DNA of 64,000 nt. It comes from Bacteroidales bacterium UBA3653 (GTDB lineage: Bacteria > Bacteroidota > Bacteroidia > Bacteroidales > Paludibacteraceae). Below, in pieces: positions 1 through 9,132 of the stretch; the stretch's first letter is position 1; every line of letters starts with the position of its first letter. A model generated the notes under the pieces. The model saw nothing but the letters and a program-made list of their open reading frames with translations, was not told the DNA's origin and did no database searches. The stretch lies in assembly GCA_002373505.1 (NCBI GenBank), contig DFKE01000007.1, positions 1 to 64,000 on the forward strand, read 5' to 3'. The position numbers and the translations under genes are program-made.

Positions 1-2
1 TC

Positions 3-1415
3 CTTTTGCGCCATCCGGATTTATTGCTTCTGGATGAGCCTACCAACCATCTGGATATAGAATCCATCCAATGGCTTGAAGATTTCCTGAAAACGAGTCC
101 GAGTGCCGTGCTCATGGTCAGCCACGACCGCGCGTTTATTGACAATGTATGCACGCGCACCATTGAGATTACGCTCGGACGTATCTATGACTACAACGTC
201 AACTACAGCCGTTTCGTAGAGTTGCGCAAAGAAAGGCATGAGCAGCAAGTGCGGGCTTATCAGAACCAGCAGAAAATGATTGCAGACACGGAGGAGTTCA
301 TCGAGCGATTCCGGTATAAAGCCACTAAGGCGGTGCAGGTACAAAGCCGTATCAAACAGTTGGAACGGCTGGAGCGGTTGGAGGTGGATCTGGAAGATAC
401 CAGCCGTCTTAACCTGCGGTTTCCGCCTGCGCCCAGAAGCGGCGATTTTCCGATTATCATAGAGAATCTGCGCAAGGATTTCGGTTCCCACAATGTTTTC
501 CACGACGTTACCTTCACCATCCGCAGAGGAGAGAAAGTGGCGTTTGTCGGCAAGAACGGAGAAGGTAAAACAACGCTCGTCAAATGCATCATGGGCCAAC
601 TGGACTACATGGGCACTCTCAAAATCGGACACAATGTCAAGATCGGATATTTTGCCCAGAACCAGGCGGCTCTGCTGGACGAAAACCTCACCGTCTTTGA
701 GACCATTGACTACGTAGCGGTAGGAGACATACGAACAAAAATACGGGACATTCTCGGCGCCTTCATGTTCGGCGGAGAGGCTTCCGACAAGAAAGTGAAA
801 GTCCTCTCCGGAGGCGAACGAAGCCGTCTGGCGATGATTCGCCTGTTATTGGAGCCATGCAACCTGCTTATTCTGGACGAGCCTACCAACCATCTGGACA
901 TGCAGTCCAAAGACGTGCTCAAAGCGGCGCTGCAGGATTTCAACGGCACGCTAATCTGCGTCAGCCACGACCGCGATTTTCTCAACGGACTCGTTTCCAA
1001 AGTGTATGAGTTCGGTGGAGGACGCGTCAAAGAGCACCTCGGAGGCATATACGACTTCCTGCGGGCGAAAAAGATCAGCTCGCTACAAGAACTGGAACGC
1101 AAAAATCCCGTGTCGGATAGCACTCAATCCCGACGGTCAACCGACGGTCAACCGACGGTCGAGACTAACGTCGGTACTACGCAAGGCGCACTTTCTTATG
1201 CGGCACAGAAAGCCGCAGCTGCAGAGAAACGCAAGAAAGAGAAGCAGATTGCAGAGACCGAAGCCGCTATCGCGGCACTGGAGCAACAGCAGGCGGAGAT
1301 AGAGCAACTCCTTGCGCTGCCGGAAAACCAGACACAGGAGATGTTTCAGAAATACGAATCTGTCAAACACCAGATAGAGCAGAAACTATACGAATGGGAA
1401 CTCCTAAATGACTGA
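3..1415 (+). CDS. ABC-F family ATP-binding protein (5' end missing)
   Basis: Cytoplasmic tandem-ATPase protein of the ABC-F type; family members act on the ribosome rather than in membrane transport. The window opens inside the first nucleotide-binding domain, at its Walker B motif (LLLLDEPTNHLD), so the true start lies upstream. A charged helical linker follows (visible residues about 65-130), then a complete second domain with Walker A GKNGEGKT near residue 182, signature LSGGERSR near 267 and a second LLILDEPTNHLD near 289. The last ~60 residues are a lysine/glutamate-rich coiled coil, as in Uup/YdiF-like members. Between domain two and this coil the gene carries three in-frame copies of an 11-nt repeat. 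The next gene starts 2 bases after the stop, suggesting cotranscription. The exact subfamily is uncertain. Confidence 0.93.
   Translation, partial: LLRHPDLLLLDEPTNHLDIESIQWLEDFLKTSPSAVLMVSHDRAFIDNVCTRTIEITLGRIYDYNVNYSRFVELRKERHEQQVRAYQNQQKMIADTEEFIERFRYKATKAVQVQSRIKQLERLERLEVDLEDTSRLNLRFPPAPRSGDFPIIIENLRKDFGSHNVFHDVTFTIRRGEKVAFVGKNGEGKTTLVKCIMGQLDYMGTLKIGHNVKIGYFAQNQAALLDENLTVFETIDYVAVGDIRTKIRDILGAFMFGGEASDKKVKVLSGGERSRLAMIRLLLEPCNLLILDEPTNHLDMQSKDVLKAALQDFNGTLICVSHDRDFLNGLVSKVYEFGGGRVKEHLGGIYDFLRAKKISSLQELERKNPVSDSTQSRRSTDGQPTVETNVGTTQGALSYAAQKAAAAEKRKKEKQIAETEAAIAALEQQQAEIEQLLALPENQTQEMFQKYESVKHQIEQKLYEWELLND
1131..1163 (+). repeat. 11-nt tandem repeat (CGACGGTCAAC), 3 copies, in frame
   Basis: Three consecutive 11-base units at 1131, 1142 and 1153 lie in the linker of the ABC-F gene. 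33 bases equals 11 codons, so the frame is kept. The same unit, with the same preceding bases AATCC, recurs in an untranslated leader at 49229-49261. Confidence 0.9.
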
Positions 1416-1417
1416 AT

Positions 1418-2581
1418 ATGAAAATGAGCAAATGCGAAAATGACCAAATTGTAAATTACATCATCCGATGGCTCTGCTACGGCGACGAAGAAGCCGCACA
1501 AAGAATCGCCTACACAGCAGATGAGAGTGCGTTGGAGACGCATGACGTGATCATTGTGCCAAACGGACTGCTGGGAAAAGAGATCGTCGTCCCGGAACTC
1601 AAAAAGCCCGTGGTGGAGATGCCGCGAAAGGACAAGACGATCATTCGCACCGACATCGTCTATGCTACGTTCTTCTTCTCTTCGCGCGCCGAAGAATTGC
1701 TCAATCCGCAACGGGACGAGCACGGCCGTTTTGCAGCGAAGTACTCTGTCCTGGGTCAGAAGAGCCGTATGCTCATCCCTCGTTTGGACGAATATGCACG
1801 GCTGGTGCTCAAGCAGCTCAACCTGCCGCTGCCGGATCCCGGGTTCGGGCATGTCTATCTCACCCATGACATAGATGCCATAGAGCAATACCGCCACCTC
1901 CGCGGGGCGATAGGAGGCCTCCTGCGGGGAGAAGGAAAACAAGTATGGGCGGCTCTCAAAGAGATACACAACGATCCGCTATATACCTTCCCTTGGCTGA
2001 TAGAGCAGGACGCTAAAGTGCCCCATGCCGATGTGGTTTATTTCGTTAAGCACACACGCGGAAAGGGATACGACTACCCGCAATATCCGCTTTGGGGACG
2101 TGACTACAAGCGGCTGAAAAAACTACTGCGCCACAGCAATGCTTATATGGGTATTCATGGCAGTTACTATGGCTATATACCGCCTATTAAATACAGCAAG
2201 ATGTACCGCGCTCACTACCTGCGCGAAGATATCGACCAGATGCAGCGGCTGGCGGATGCAGGCTACACCGACGACTTCACAATGGGCTTTGCAGACCAAG
2301 CCGGTTTCAGGCTCCAGACATCACGGGCAATCCGATGGATCAATCCCAAGACCATGCAACTCACGCCGCTGACATTGCATCCTCTGCTCATCATGGACAA
2401 CACGCTCAGCAAAGAAAACTACATGAATCTGACGGAAGAAGAGGCGTATTTCCTCTGCGAACGGCTCATCGACAAAGTGCGGATGCACCGGGGTGACCTC
2501 TGTCTGCTTTGGCATAACAGCAATATCAATGACACAACATACCATCGGTCATTGTATGAAAAAGTTATTAGTTGTATCTGA
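1418..2581 (+). CDS. polysaccharide deacetylase-family protein (DUF7033-like)
   Basis: The 387-residue protein has no signal peptide and carries YLTHDIDA near residue 147, the Asp-containing first motif of NodB-type polysaccharide deacetylases. Later pieces (GIHGSY near 246, DDFTMGFADQAGFR near 288, LLWHN near 364) fit the deformed barrel seen in Bacteroidetes proteins annotated as polysaccharide deacetylase or DUF7033. The likely role is in surface polysaccharide assembly, since a glycosyltransferase gene follows with a 26-bp overlap. The first ~13 residues are encoded by a 16-nt repeat (1421-1452), so the true start may be an ATG slightly further in, for example 1424. Substrate unknown. Confidence 0.75.
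   Translation: MKMSKCENDQIVNYIIRWLCYGDEEAAQRIAYTADESALETHDVIIVPNGLLGKEIVVPELKKPVVEMPRKDKTIIRTDIVYATFFFSSRAEELLNPQRDEHGRFAAKYSVLGQKSRMLIPRLDEYARLVLKQLNLPLPDPGFGHVYLTHDIDAIEQYRHLRGAIGGLLRGEGKQVWAALKEIHNDPLYTFPWLIEQDAKVPHADVVYFVKHTRGKGYDYPQYPLWGRDYKRLKKLLRHSNAYMGIHGSYYGYIPPIKYSKMYRAHYLREDIDQMQRLADAGYTDDFTMGFADQAGFRLQTSRAIRWINPKTMQLTPLTLHPLLIMDNTLSKENYMNLTEEEAYFLCERLIDKVRMHRGDLCLLWHNSNINDTTYHRSLYEKVISCI
1421..1457 (+). repeat. AT-rich repeat of about 16 nt at the start of a gene
   Basis: Two related units (AAAATGAGCAAATGCG and AAAATGACCAAATTGT) followed by a partial third. The second unit resembles the 15-nt family at 29836, 40241 and 42907. The array overlaps the first codons of the deacetylase-like gene. 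Confidence 0.7.
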
Positions 2582-3662
2582 TCCTCCTGCCGCGCCGGGT
2601 TATCTCCCGCGTGTGCGTTACCTGTGCGACTACCTCGTGCGGAGAGGGTATGATGTAACCCTTTTGACCGAGGAATACCAACCTCTGGACTTCGCTCACT
2701 CCTACCCTGTCGAGACGATCCGTATGTACAGCGGCACAACGGCAGACTGGTTCGTCAAATCCGTCCGGACGCTCCTCTCCGACTGGCACAACCGTGTCTT
2801 TGCGCAAAGTGCACTTCGAGAAATCGTAAATCGTAAATCGTCTAATCGTACCTCCTATGACCTTGTCCTTTGCACCACCTTCTCTGATTTTCCGTTAGGA
2901 GCCGCGCGAAGGATAGCGAACGCCCTGAATGTGCCGCTGGTATGCGACATCCGCGATCTGGACGAACAGGTGGATAACTCGCGTTACCAATACCGCCACC
3001 GGAACATGCTGCTCATGCCGTTCCGATGGCTCTACCGAATGATTCATATACGCCGCCGCAACAACGTGCTACGCACAGCCGATGCGGTCACCACCGTCTC
3101 GCCTTGGCACGCAGCATTCATCCGCCGCCTGAACCCGAACGTACATGTGGTCTATAACGGCTTCGACGAAGCGCAGTTCTATCCCTGGGACACAAAAACG
3201 GAGAATTTCCAAGTCACCTATATCGGCTCTCTCTTCGACTGGCAGAAAGAGGCGTTGGCGAGAGTACAACGAATAACGCCGGTTACCATTCACACGCCGC
3301 AGAACGATCCTGTCCCGCACGACCGACTGGGAGATGCTATACGTCAAAGCAGCGTCATGCTGGTGCTTACAAGCAAAGACACACACGGCATGCTGACCAC
3401 CAAGTTCTATGAAGCCCTCGGATGCGAGAAGCCCGTCCTATGCGTGCCTTCCGACCAGGGAGAACTGGCACAATTGATAGCATACACCAACGCCGGCATG
3501 GCGACCGACGATCCGAAGAAGATAAAAGCCTTTATCGACGAGAAACGCCAAGAGTGGCAACAACACGGCTTCACCCGCCAACAGACACACCACCGCGAGG
3601 AGTTCTCACGCGAAGCGCAATGCCGCAAATTAGAAGAAATAATACAACAATATCTATCATGA
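2556..3662 (+). CDS. glycosyltransferase, GT4-like (GT-B fold)
   Basis: The 368-residue protein starts MKKLLVVSDPPAAPGYLPRV, typical of a GT-B N-terminal Rossmann domain with the glycine-rich acceptor loop. The C-terminal half has the GT4-like donor-site region (SSVMLVLTSKD..GMLTTKFYEALGCEKPVL, residues about 265-290), where Glu and Lys/Arg usually contact the sugar nucleotide. It is probably cytoplasmic or peripheral to the inner membrane and builds a surface glycan. The start at 2556 is preferred because the upstream in-frame extension lies entirely inside the preceding gene. A 7-nt repeat at 2823-2850 is translated in frame near residue 90. The stop overlaps the next ATG (ATGA). Confidence 0.85.
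   Translation: MKKLLVVSDPPAAPGYLPRVRYLCDYLVRRGYDVTLLTEEYQPLDFAHSYPVETIRMYSGTTADWFVKSVRTLLSDWHNRVFAQSALREIVNRKSSNRTSYDLVLCTTFSDFPLGAARRIANALNVPLVCDIRDLDEQVDNSRYQYRHRNMLLMPFRWLYRMIHIRRRNNVLRTADAVTTVSPWHAAFIRRLNPNVHVVYNGFDEAQFYPWDTKTENFQVTYIGSLFDWQKEALARVQRITPVTIHTPQNDPVPHDRLGDAIRQSSVMLVLTSKDTHGMLTTKFYEALGCEKPVLCVPSDQGELAQLIAYTNAGMATDDPKKIKAFIDEKRQEWQQHGFTRQQTHHREEFSREAQCRKLEEIIQQYLS
2823..2850 (+). repeat. 7-nt tandem repeat (ATCGTAA), 4 copies, inside a gene
   Basis: Four consecutive heptamers, the last two degenerate, are translated within the glycosyltransferase as the stretch around IVNRKSSNRTS. Confidence 0.85.
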
Positions 3663-4693
3663 AAAGAACTCTATTCACCGTATTACTTGGTACTTGGTCC
3701 CTTTGTACCTTTGCATGGAACAGCCCGGTTACTATCCCGGACGTAGGCAATGCCCGTCTGCATATCGTGGGACAGAATGCAGCGAACTATGTGTCCAATC
3801 TGGAAGCCTCCAACTCGTCTTGTGCGACCGAAGCGGAGTTTGAATCCAAGACCAACAAGATAGCCAACGCATTCCTCGCACTGCAAGCAGACATCGTAGC
3901 CATCTGCGAAGTGGAACGTAACGACGATATCCTGGGTTATATCGTCAATGCCATGAATACCATTTATGGCGAGAATGTCTATACCTATATCACGGACAGG
4001 CTGTACGCTCATGCCTCGTCCGGTAACTACCAAAGTCTCAAATCCGGCTATATCTACCGCTCGGATAAAGTGACGCCGCAAGGCAGCAACACCTCGCCTT
4101 ACCGCTCCGGCGAATACTGCGCACGGCTGCGCATACAAGCATTCAAAGAGAATAGCACCAACGAAGTATTCGTGCTCTCCATGAACCATTTCAAGGCGAA
4201 AGATTCTTCCGCCGACGCCGGAGAGGGCACACGGATGGAGAATGTCTCCAACCTGATTTATGCGCTGGGCAACATCAAATCCGATCCGGACATTCTGATC
4301 ATGGGCGATCTGAATGCCTACATGGGGGAAGCACCCATTGAGGCATTAGAAGAAGAAGGCTATGAAGAACAGTTAGTCCGTTTTGATTCGAAGGCATACA
4401 CCTATATCTACCGCGGTCAGAAAGGCATCCTGGACCACGCGATGGCGAATGCCAGCATGGCGGGGCAGATCACGGGAGCACGCGCGTACCACATCAACAC
4501 TGCCGGTGGGAATTACTACAAATACTCCGACCACGACGCCGTGTTAGTGGGACTCAATTTAGGCAAACAGCAGAGAGAAGGCCTTGACGACGTCTCGACG
4601 ACCGCTCCTGCACGCAAGGTGCTCCGAAACGGACAGTTATACATTGAGATAGACGGACAAACCTTCACGATCACCGGCATACGCATCCGCTAA
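3659..4693 (+). CDS. secreted endonuclease/exonuclease/phosphatase-family protein
   Basis: The 344-residue exported protein belongs to the DNase I-like fold family. Start 3659 gives a signal peptide (MKRTLFTVLLGTWSLCTFA); upstream in-frame sequence lies inside the previous gene. Family motifs are visible: ICEVE near residue 82 (metal-binding Glu), SMNHFKAK near 176, MGDLNAY near 217 (catalytic Asp and Asn) and YSDHDAVLV near 290 (final Asp-His). The C-terminus has a short tail (KVLRNGQLYIEIDGQ...GIRIR) resembling the end of the proteins at 5361-7484 and 16893-23507. The h-region of the signal peptide is encoded by four heptamers. It overlaps its neighbours at both ends (ATGA upstream, 1 base downstream). 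It could be a phosphodiesterase rather than a nuclease. Confidence 0.85.
   Translation: MKRTLFTVLLGTWSLCTFAWNSPVTIPDVGNARLHIVGQNAANYVSNLEASNSSCATEAEFESKTNKIANAFLALQADIVAICEVERNDDILGYIVNAMNTIYGENVYTYITDRLYAHASSGNYQSLKSGYIYRSDKVTPQGSNTSPYRSGEYCARLRIQAFKENSTNEVFVLSMNHFKAKDSSADAGEGTRMENVSNLIYALGNIKSDPDILIMGDLNAYMGEAPIEALEEEGYEEQLVRFDSKAYTYIYRGQKGILDHAMANASMAGQITGARAYHINTAGGNYYKYSDHDAVLVGLNLGKQQREGLDDVSTTAPARKVLRNGQLYIEIDGQTFTITGIRIR
3687..3714 (+). repeat. 7-nt repeat encoding a signal peptide core
   Basis: Four heptamers (TTGGTAC, TTGGTCC, CTTTGTA, CCTTTGC) encode LGTWSLCTFA. The same arrangement, with three base changes, recurs at 5389-5416. Confidence 0.85.
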
Positions 4694-5364
4694 TGACCAC
4701 TTTCATTGTTCCTATATACAATGCCGAACGCTATCTGAGCGCCTGTCTGGATAGTCTGCTTACGCAGACCGCCAAAGAGTTGCAGATCATCCTGGTGGAT
4801 GACGGCAGTACGGACGGTTCGCTCGCTATCGCAAAGAGCTACACGGTCCGCGATCCGCGTATGGAACTGTACACACAGCCGCATGCCGGCCAGTCGGCAG
4901 CAAGGAACGAAGGAATGCGTCATGCGAAGGGCGAATATATAGCCTTTGTGGACGCAGACGACAGCCTCGCGCCCGACTGGTGCGAGACCCATCTGAAAGC
5001 AATAGAGGGCGTTGACTACGTCCAGTCGGAGAACCCGCGCAACCGCTACACCTATACCGTTGTTTGGGGAAGACTCTACCGCCGCGAAGCAATCCAAAAC
5101 CTGCATTTCGAAGAAGGAACGGTCTATGAGGACGTCCTTTGGTCGGTCGATCTATGGCTCAGCGGAGCTACCTGCCGGATGATCGATTACAAAGGTTACC
5201 GCTATACAGCCAACCCTCATAGCACCACTTCGCAACGGCACCCGGAAGCCGAGAAACACGTCTTCGCCGAACTGAAGAAACGCCTTCCGAACGCTTCTTG
5301 CAGAGGGAAAATGATTATTTTATACACCATTATACGTCTAAAACTACATTTTATAAGACAATGA
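4693..5364 (+). CDS. glycosyltransferase family 2
   Basis: The 223-residue protein has the GT-A nucleotide-binding fold: it starts MTTFIVPIYNAERYLSACLD, has VDDGSTDGS near residue 36 and the DxD-like VDADDS near residue 87. The family transfers sugars from nucleotide-sugar donors, usually at the cytoplasmic face of the membrane during capsule or LPS synthesis. It is shorter than many GT2 enzymes (about 250-350 residues) and has no membrane segment; the C-terminus (IILYTIIRLKLHFIRQ) may be a membrane-associating amphipathic end. The start overlaps the previous stop by 1 base and the stop overlaps the next ATG, so it sits inside a translationally coupled run. Confidence 0.9.
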   Translation: MTTFIVPIYNAERYLSACLDSLLTQTAKELQIILVDDGSTDGSLAIAKSYTVRDPRMELYTQPHAGQSAARNEGMRHAKGEYIAFVDADDSLAPDWCETHLKAIEGVDYVQSENPRNRYTYTVVWGRLYRREAIQNLHFEEGTVYEDVLWSVDLWLSGATCRMIDYKGYRYTANPHSTTSQRHPEAEKHVFAELKKRLPNASCRGKMIILYTIIRLKLHFIRQ

Positions 5365-7484
5365 AAAAAATTCTATTCACCTTAGTTCTTGGTACTTGGT
5401 CACTTTGCACCTTTGCTGCTACGTACTACGCTTCGCCTACCGGTGCGGGCAACGGCACTTCCTACTCCTCGCCTGCTTCGTGGTCTACGGCTCTGTCCGC
5501 TATTGCCGGAGGCGATACACTCTATTTGCTCAGTGGAGAGTACCGGTTTAAATCCAAACAGACAATCGGCACTTCCAAGAATGGTTTCTCGCAAAACAAA
5601 CGCACCTTCATCGGCGCATTTCCGGGAGAGAAGCCTATTCTCGATTTCAGCGAACAACCCTATGGAAGCGAAGTGACCGGCAGTAATAATGTCGGTATTA
5701 GTGTCTCCGCCAACACTCAATATATTCATATCAAGGGTCTTACCATCCGTTATGCCGGAAAGAACGGCCTGATCAACTACGGCAGTTATAACCTCATCGA
5801 GAATCTCGATGTCTATGGTTGTGGCGACTCGGGTATTCAGATGAAGAACGGAGGTAACAATACTATCCTCAACTGCGACAGCCACGATAATTTTGACTAC
5901 AAGACCATGTCCGGCTCTACTGCTAACTTCGGCGGCAATGCCGACGGTTTTGCAGACAAACAGTTCACCGGAGCCGGAAATCACTATATCGGCTGCCGCG
6001 CATGGGGCAACAGCGACGACGGATGGGATTTCTTCCAACGTGTGAGCAATACCAATACCATCATCGAGAACTGCGTCTGCTACCAGAACGGACCGGCATA
6101 CTACGACATGTCCCATAACCCGCGCGCCTTAGGAGTGGACAAACCGTGGTTTGACTCCAAGGTAGGAACCCAAATGACCGACCGCTACGGACAGACGATT
6201 ACCATAACCCTTGAGCAATTCCCTTGTCAAGGCAACGGAAACGGCTTCAAAATGGGGGGACAATACACGGACCACAAGATCCTCATTCATCACTGTCTCG
6301 CCGTAGCGAACCGGGAGCGCGGTTTCGACCAGAACAACAACGGCGGCACGATGTGGGTGTATAACAACACAGGCTATGCCAACGGCTATAATTTCGGCTT
6401 CACCACCGCCTATGGCATCAACTACATGCGCAATAACATCAGCTTCAGCGGCAAGAACGCCGACCAGCCTGAATCGAAGACAAACGCCGCCAACGACCAT
6501 AACACATGGAACAGCGGTTTCGCCTGCTCCGCCGCGGATTTTCAATCGCTGGACACCACCCAGATTCTGGCTTCCCGCCAAGCGGACCACTCCCTGCCGG
6601 AAGGAACCTGTTTGCGCCTGAAAGCCACGTCCGCGCTCATTGACAAAGGCGTGGATGTGAACCTGACCTATAACGGTTTGGCTCCCGATCTGGGCTGCTA
6701 TGAGGCAGATGGAGAGCGGCATGATCCGATCCCCGAAGACACGGTTCCTACCGTGCAACCCGAGGGAACACACGCCGTCGCTTTTGTCACCCTGCCGGGA
6801 TGCGACGAAGACAAAGCGCTGCTCCGTTACCTGCGCCAAAACGACAGTCTCTGGATCGTAGAGACCGAAGCGACAGATGCCACCACCGACTATTCCGCAT
6901 ACGAAGTGATCGTCCTGGGCAGCAAGCCCAACAGCGGCGCCGCTGGATTCACGCCGCTCAAGAACTATGACAAGCCCATGGTCCTGCTCAAGCCCTTCCT
7001 GCTCAAAGCCGGAGTATGGGGATGGGGAACGGCCCTGAACACACAAGACCTCAGCGTCTCTGTCACCGACCCGGAACATCCGCTCTTCGAGGGGCTGACC
7101 GTCACTGACGGCGAGATACAACTCTTCAGCCAATGCAACACCAACGCCGTTACGGCTATCTCCGCATGGACGCTGCCGGAAGGCGAACCGCAGGTGCTGG
7201 CGTCACCGGTGTCGAATAGCGAGGCGGCTTCGATAGCTATCCTACCGCAAGGGATGATCATGATCGGTGTCTCCGAGTATTCCACTGCCCACCTCACTAC
7301 GGACGGAATGAGACTCATCGAGAACGCCATCTTCCTCCAGCTCGGCATAGACAACAACCATCCCTCCGGGTTCACAAATGACAAACAACAAACTACAAAC
7401 CGCAAATACATCCAAAATGGTCAACTCCTTATTCAAACAGGCGACGCTGTGTATGATATCACTGGTCGCCGCATTAGCCGTTAA
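5361..7484 (+). CDS. secreted parallel beta-helix protein, PL9-like pectate lyase
   Basis: The 707-residue protein starts MKKILFTLVLGTWSLCTFA (signal peptide), followed directly by a right-handed beta-helix typical of PL9: ATYYASPTGAGNGTSYSSPA, then runs of GLTIRY, NLIENLDVYGCGDSGIQ and DGFADKQFTGAGNHYIGCRAWGNSDDGWD. The clustered Asp residues (NADGFAD, NSDDGWD) match the calcium site of PL9 lyases. Residues about 470-670 form a separate C-terminal region with no family I recognise. The protein ends in a short tail (YIQNGQLLIQTGDAVYDITG...) preceded by five heptamers. Likely outer-membrane-associated or secreted; pectin or a related uronic-acid polymer is the expected substrate. Its last 68 bp also encode the start of the next gene. 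Confidence 0.82.
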   Translation: MKKILFTLVLGTWSLCTFAATYYASPTGAGNGTSYSSPASWSTALSAIAGGDTLYLLSGEYRFKSKQTIGTSKNGFSQNKRTFIGAFPGEKPILDFSEQPYGSEVTGSNNVGISVSANTQYIHIKGLTIRYAGKNGLINYGSYNLIENLDVYGCGDSGIQMKNGGNNTILNCDSHDNFDYKTMSGSTANFGGNADGFADKQFTGAGNHYIGCRAWGNSDDGWDFFQRVSNTNTIIENCVCYQNGPAYYDMSHNPRALGVDKPWFDSKVGTQMTDRYGQTITITLEQFPCQGNGNGFKMGGQYTDHKILIHHCLAVANRERGFDQNNNGGTMWVYNNTGYANGYNFGFTTAYGINYMRNNISFSGKNADQPESKTNAANDHNTWNSGFACSAADFQSLDTTQILASRQADHSLPEGTCLRLKATSALIDKGVDVNLTYNGLAPDLGCYEADGERHDPIPEDTVPTVQPEGTHAVAFVTLPGCDEDKALLRYLRQNDSLWIVETEATDATTDYSAYEVIVLGSKPNSGAAGFTPLKNYDKPMVLLKPFLLKAGVWGWGTALNTQDLSVSVTDPEHPLFEGLTVTDGEIQLFSQCNTNAVTAISAWTLPEGEPQVLASPVSNSEAASIAILPQGMIMIGVSEYSTAHLTTDGMRLIENAIFLQLGIDNNHPSGFTNDKQQTTNRKYIQNGQLLIQTGDAVYDITGRRISR
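5389..5416 (+). repeat. 7-nt repeat encoding a signal peptide core (second copy)
   Basis: TTGGTAC, TTGGTCA, CTTTGCA and CCTTTGC encode the hydrophobic core and cleavage region of the beta-helix protein's signal peptide, almost identical to 3687-3714. Confidence 0.85.
7374..7408 (+). repeat. 7-nt repeat (ACAAACT family), 5 copies, before a C-terminal tail
   Basis: Five exact-length heptamers from 7374 to 7408 encode the threonine/asparagine/glutamine-rich linker just before the C-terminal tail of the beta-helix protein. Confidence 0.85.
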
Positions 7485-9129
7485 CGCCCAGGACGCGCAG
7501 TACCAAGACATCCATTACACCGTTGATGAGAACCGTCTGACGGCGGAAGTAGGTCCTAATCCGCGTGCGGCGGGCGAGGTGTTCATACCCGAGACGATTA
7601 TCGTTGGACAGAACACCTACACGGTCATTGCTGTGGGCGACAAAGCCTTCAAGGGCTGCAAGAACCTCACTGCTATTGTGCTTCCCAAAACGATCGAGCG
7701 CGTCTATCGCTCCGCTTTTGACGGCACCGGAATCATGTTCGACAAGGAGAACTGGTCCGACGGGTGTCTGTGGATCGACTCTATCCTTATCGCTACCGAC
7801 AAGACGATCAAGCCGCGTTTTGTCGTACCCGAAGGAACACGGCTCATTGCTGCCGGAGCGTTCCAGGGCAACAAGACCATCCTGCGCGTTGAACTGCCGG
7901 CATGCATCCGTCGTATCGACCACGAGACCTTCCGCGATTGCAAGAACCTGCAGAAAGTAGTTATCCCCAAAACCGTCACCTCCATCGGCGAGGAAGCCTT
8001 CACGGGATCCGGGATCTACCTCAATGAGAACAAATGGAAACGGGGTGCTTTCATCATTGACGACTGCCTTATCGCCACCAACAACGACTTGCCGGCTAAG
8101 TATATCTTCAAGAACAAGATCCCTATCCGTCTTATAGCCGAGCGGGCTTTTGCCAACAAGAAGAACCTCCGCACCGTCACCATACCGGCTACCGTCACCG
8201 CCATCCCTACCGCGGCTTTCTACGGCTGCGAGGCGCTGACCGATGTAACTATTCCCGAGACCGTGCGGGAGGTCGGCAATTTCGCGTTCTATAACTGTCC
8301 TCTGCTCCGCAGCGCTCTCTTGCCGCGCGGACTGGAGCGACTCGGAGACGGTGCGTTCTACGGATGCGTCAACTTGAAAGAACAGGTACTGGGAGACAAG
8401 ATCGAGGTCCTGGGCCGCGCTACTTTCTATACCTGCCGCGGGCTGAAGAGCCTGGCCCTGCCGTCCCGTCTGCGCCGTATTGACGCCGGATGTTTCGCCG
8501 GATGCGCCTCGCTCGAAGCGATAGAACTGCCGGCTGCACTCACCTTCCTCGGAGACCAGGCTTTTGCCGGATGCGCGGTATTGCGTAAGATAGCTATTCC
8601 TGCCGGGGTCAATTCGTTGAACAAACAGGTCTTCCAGGGCTGTACACGTCTCTACCGCATCGACCTGCCGGACGGGCTCTATGCCATCGGCGACGAGGCG
8701 CTGGACGGATGCCTGGCGCTCGAACGGATCAACATCCCCCTCTCTACCTTCCGCATCGGTGTACGCGCGTTCCATAACTGCCAGCAACTCCGCGGAGTCG
8801 TCCTCGTCGACCATATCCATATGATAGAGGAGGGAGCGTTTATGGAATGTAAGATGCTGGAGGAAGTAGTGCTTCCGGCCGGCCTGCAGCACCTGCAACG
8901 CGGTGCTTTCTCGCAATGTATCAACTTGCAGAAACTCGTCCTCAATCCCCGTCTCAAACGGATTGACGACGGCGCTTTCTTCGGCTGCCGGAGCCTCCGC
9001 GAGGTGCAATGGAACGACAGCCTGCAAACCATCGGAGCAGAAGCGTTTATGGACTGCAAACACTTACGGACGCCTATGCTGGCGCCCGCAGTAGAGGTAG
9101 GCAAGAATGCCTTCAAAAACTGTAAATAA
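7417..9129 (+). CDS. BspA-like leucine-rich repeat surface protein (LRR_5)
   Basis: The 570-residue exported protein carries about 15 BspA/LRR_5 repeats of roughly 23 residues (pattern: I-x-x-x-AF-x-x-C-x-x-L-x-x-V-x-x-P-x-x-L). Proteins of this type are found on the surface of Bacteroidetes and in some cases bind host or matrix ligands. Start 7417 gives the signal peptide MVNSLFKQATLCMISLVAALAVNA; an upstream in-frame ATG at 7378 lies deeper inside the previous gene and adds a hydrophilic extension. The first 68 bp overlap the tail of the preceding gene in another frame. It ends 3 bp before a converging gene. No C-terminal sorting domain is visible. Confidence 0.88.
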   Translation: MVNSLFKQATLCMISLVAALAVNAQDAQYQDIHYTVDENRLTAEVGPNPRAAGEVFIPETIIVGQNTYTVIAVGDKAFKGCKNLTAIVLPKTIERVYRSAFDGTGIMFDKENWSDGCLWIDSILIATDKTIKPRFVVPEGTRLIAAGAFQGNKTILRVELPACIRRIDHETFRDCKNLQKVVIPKTVTSIGEEAFTGSGIYLNENKWKRGAFIIDDCLIATNNDLPAKYIFKNKIPIRLIAERAFANKKNLRTVTIPATVTAIPTAAFYGCEALTDVTIPETVREVGNFAFYNCPLLRSALLPRGLERLGDGAFYGCVNLKEQVLGDKIEVLGRATFYTCRGLKSLALPSRLRRIDAGCFAGCASLEAIELPAALTFLGDQAFAGCAVLRKIAIPAGVNSLNKQVFQGCTRLYRIDLPDGLYAIGDEALDGCLALERINIPLSTFRIGVRAFHNCQQLRGVVLVDHIHMIEEGAFMECKMLEEVVLPAGLQHLQRGAFSQCINLQKLVLNPRLKRIDDGAFFGCRSLREVQWNDSLQTIGAEAFMDCKHLRTPMLAPAVEVGKNAFKNCK

Positions 9130-9132
9130 CCC

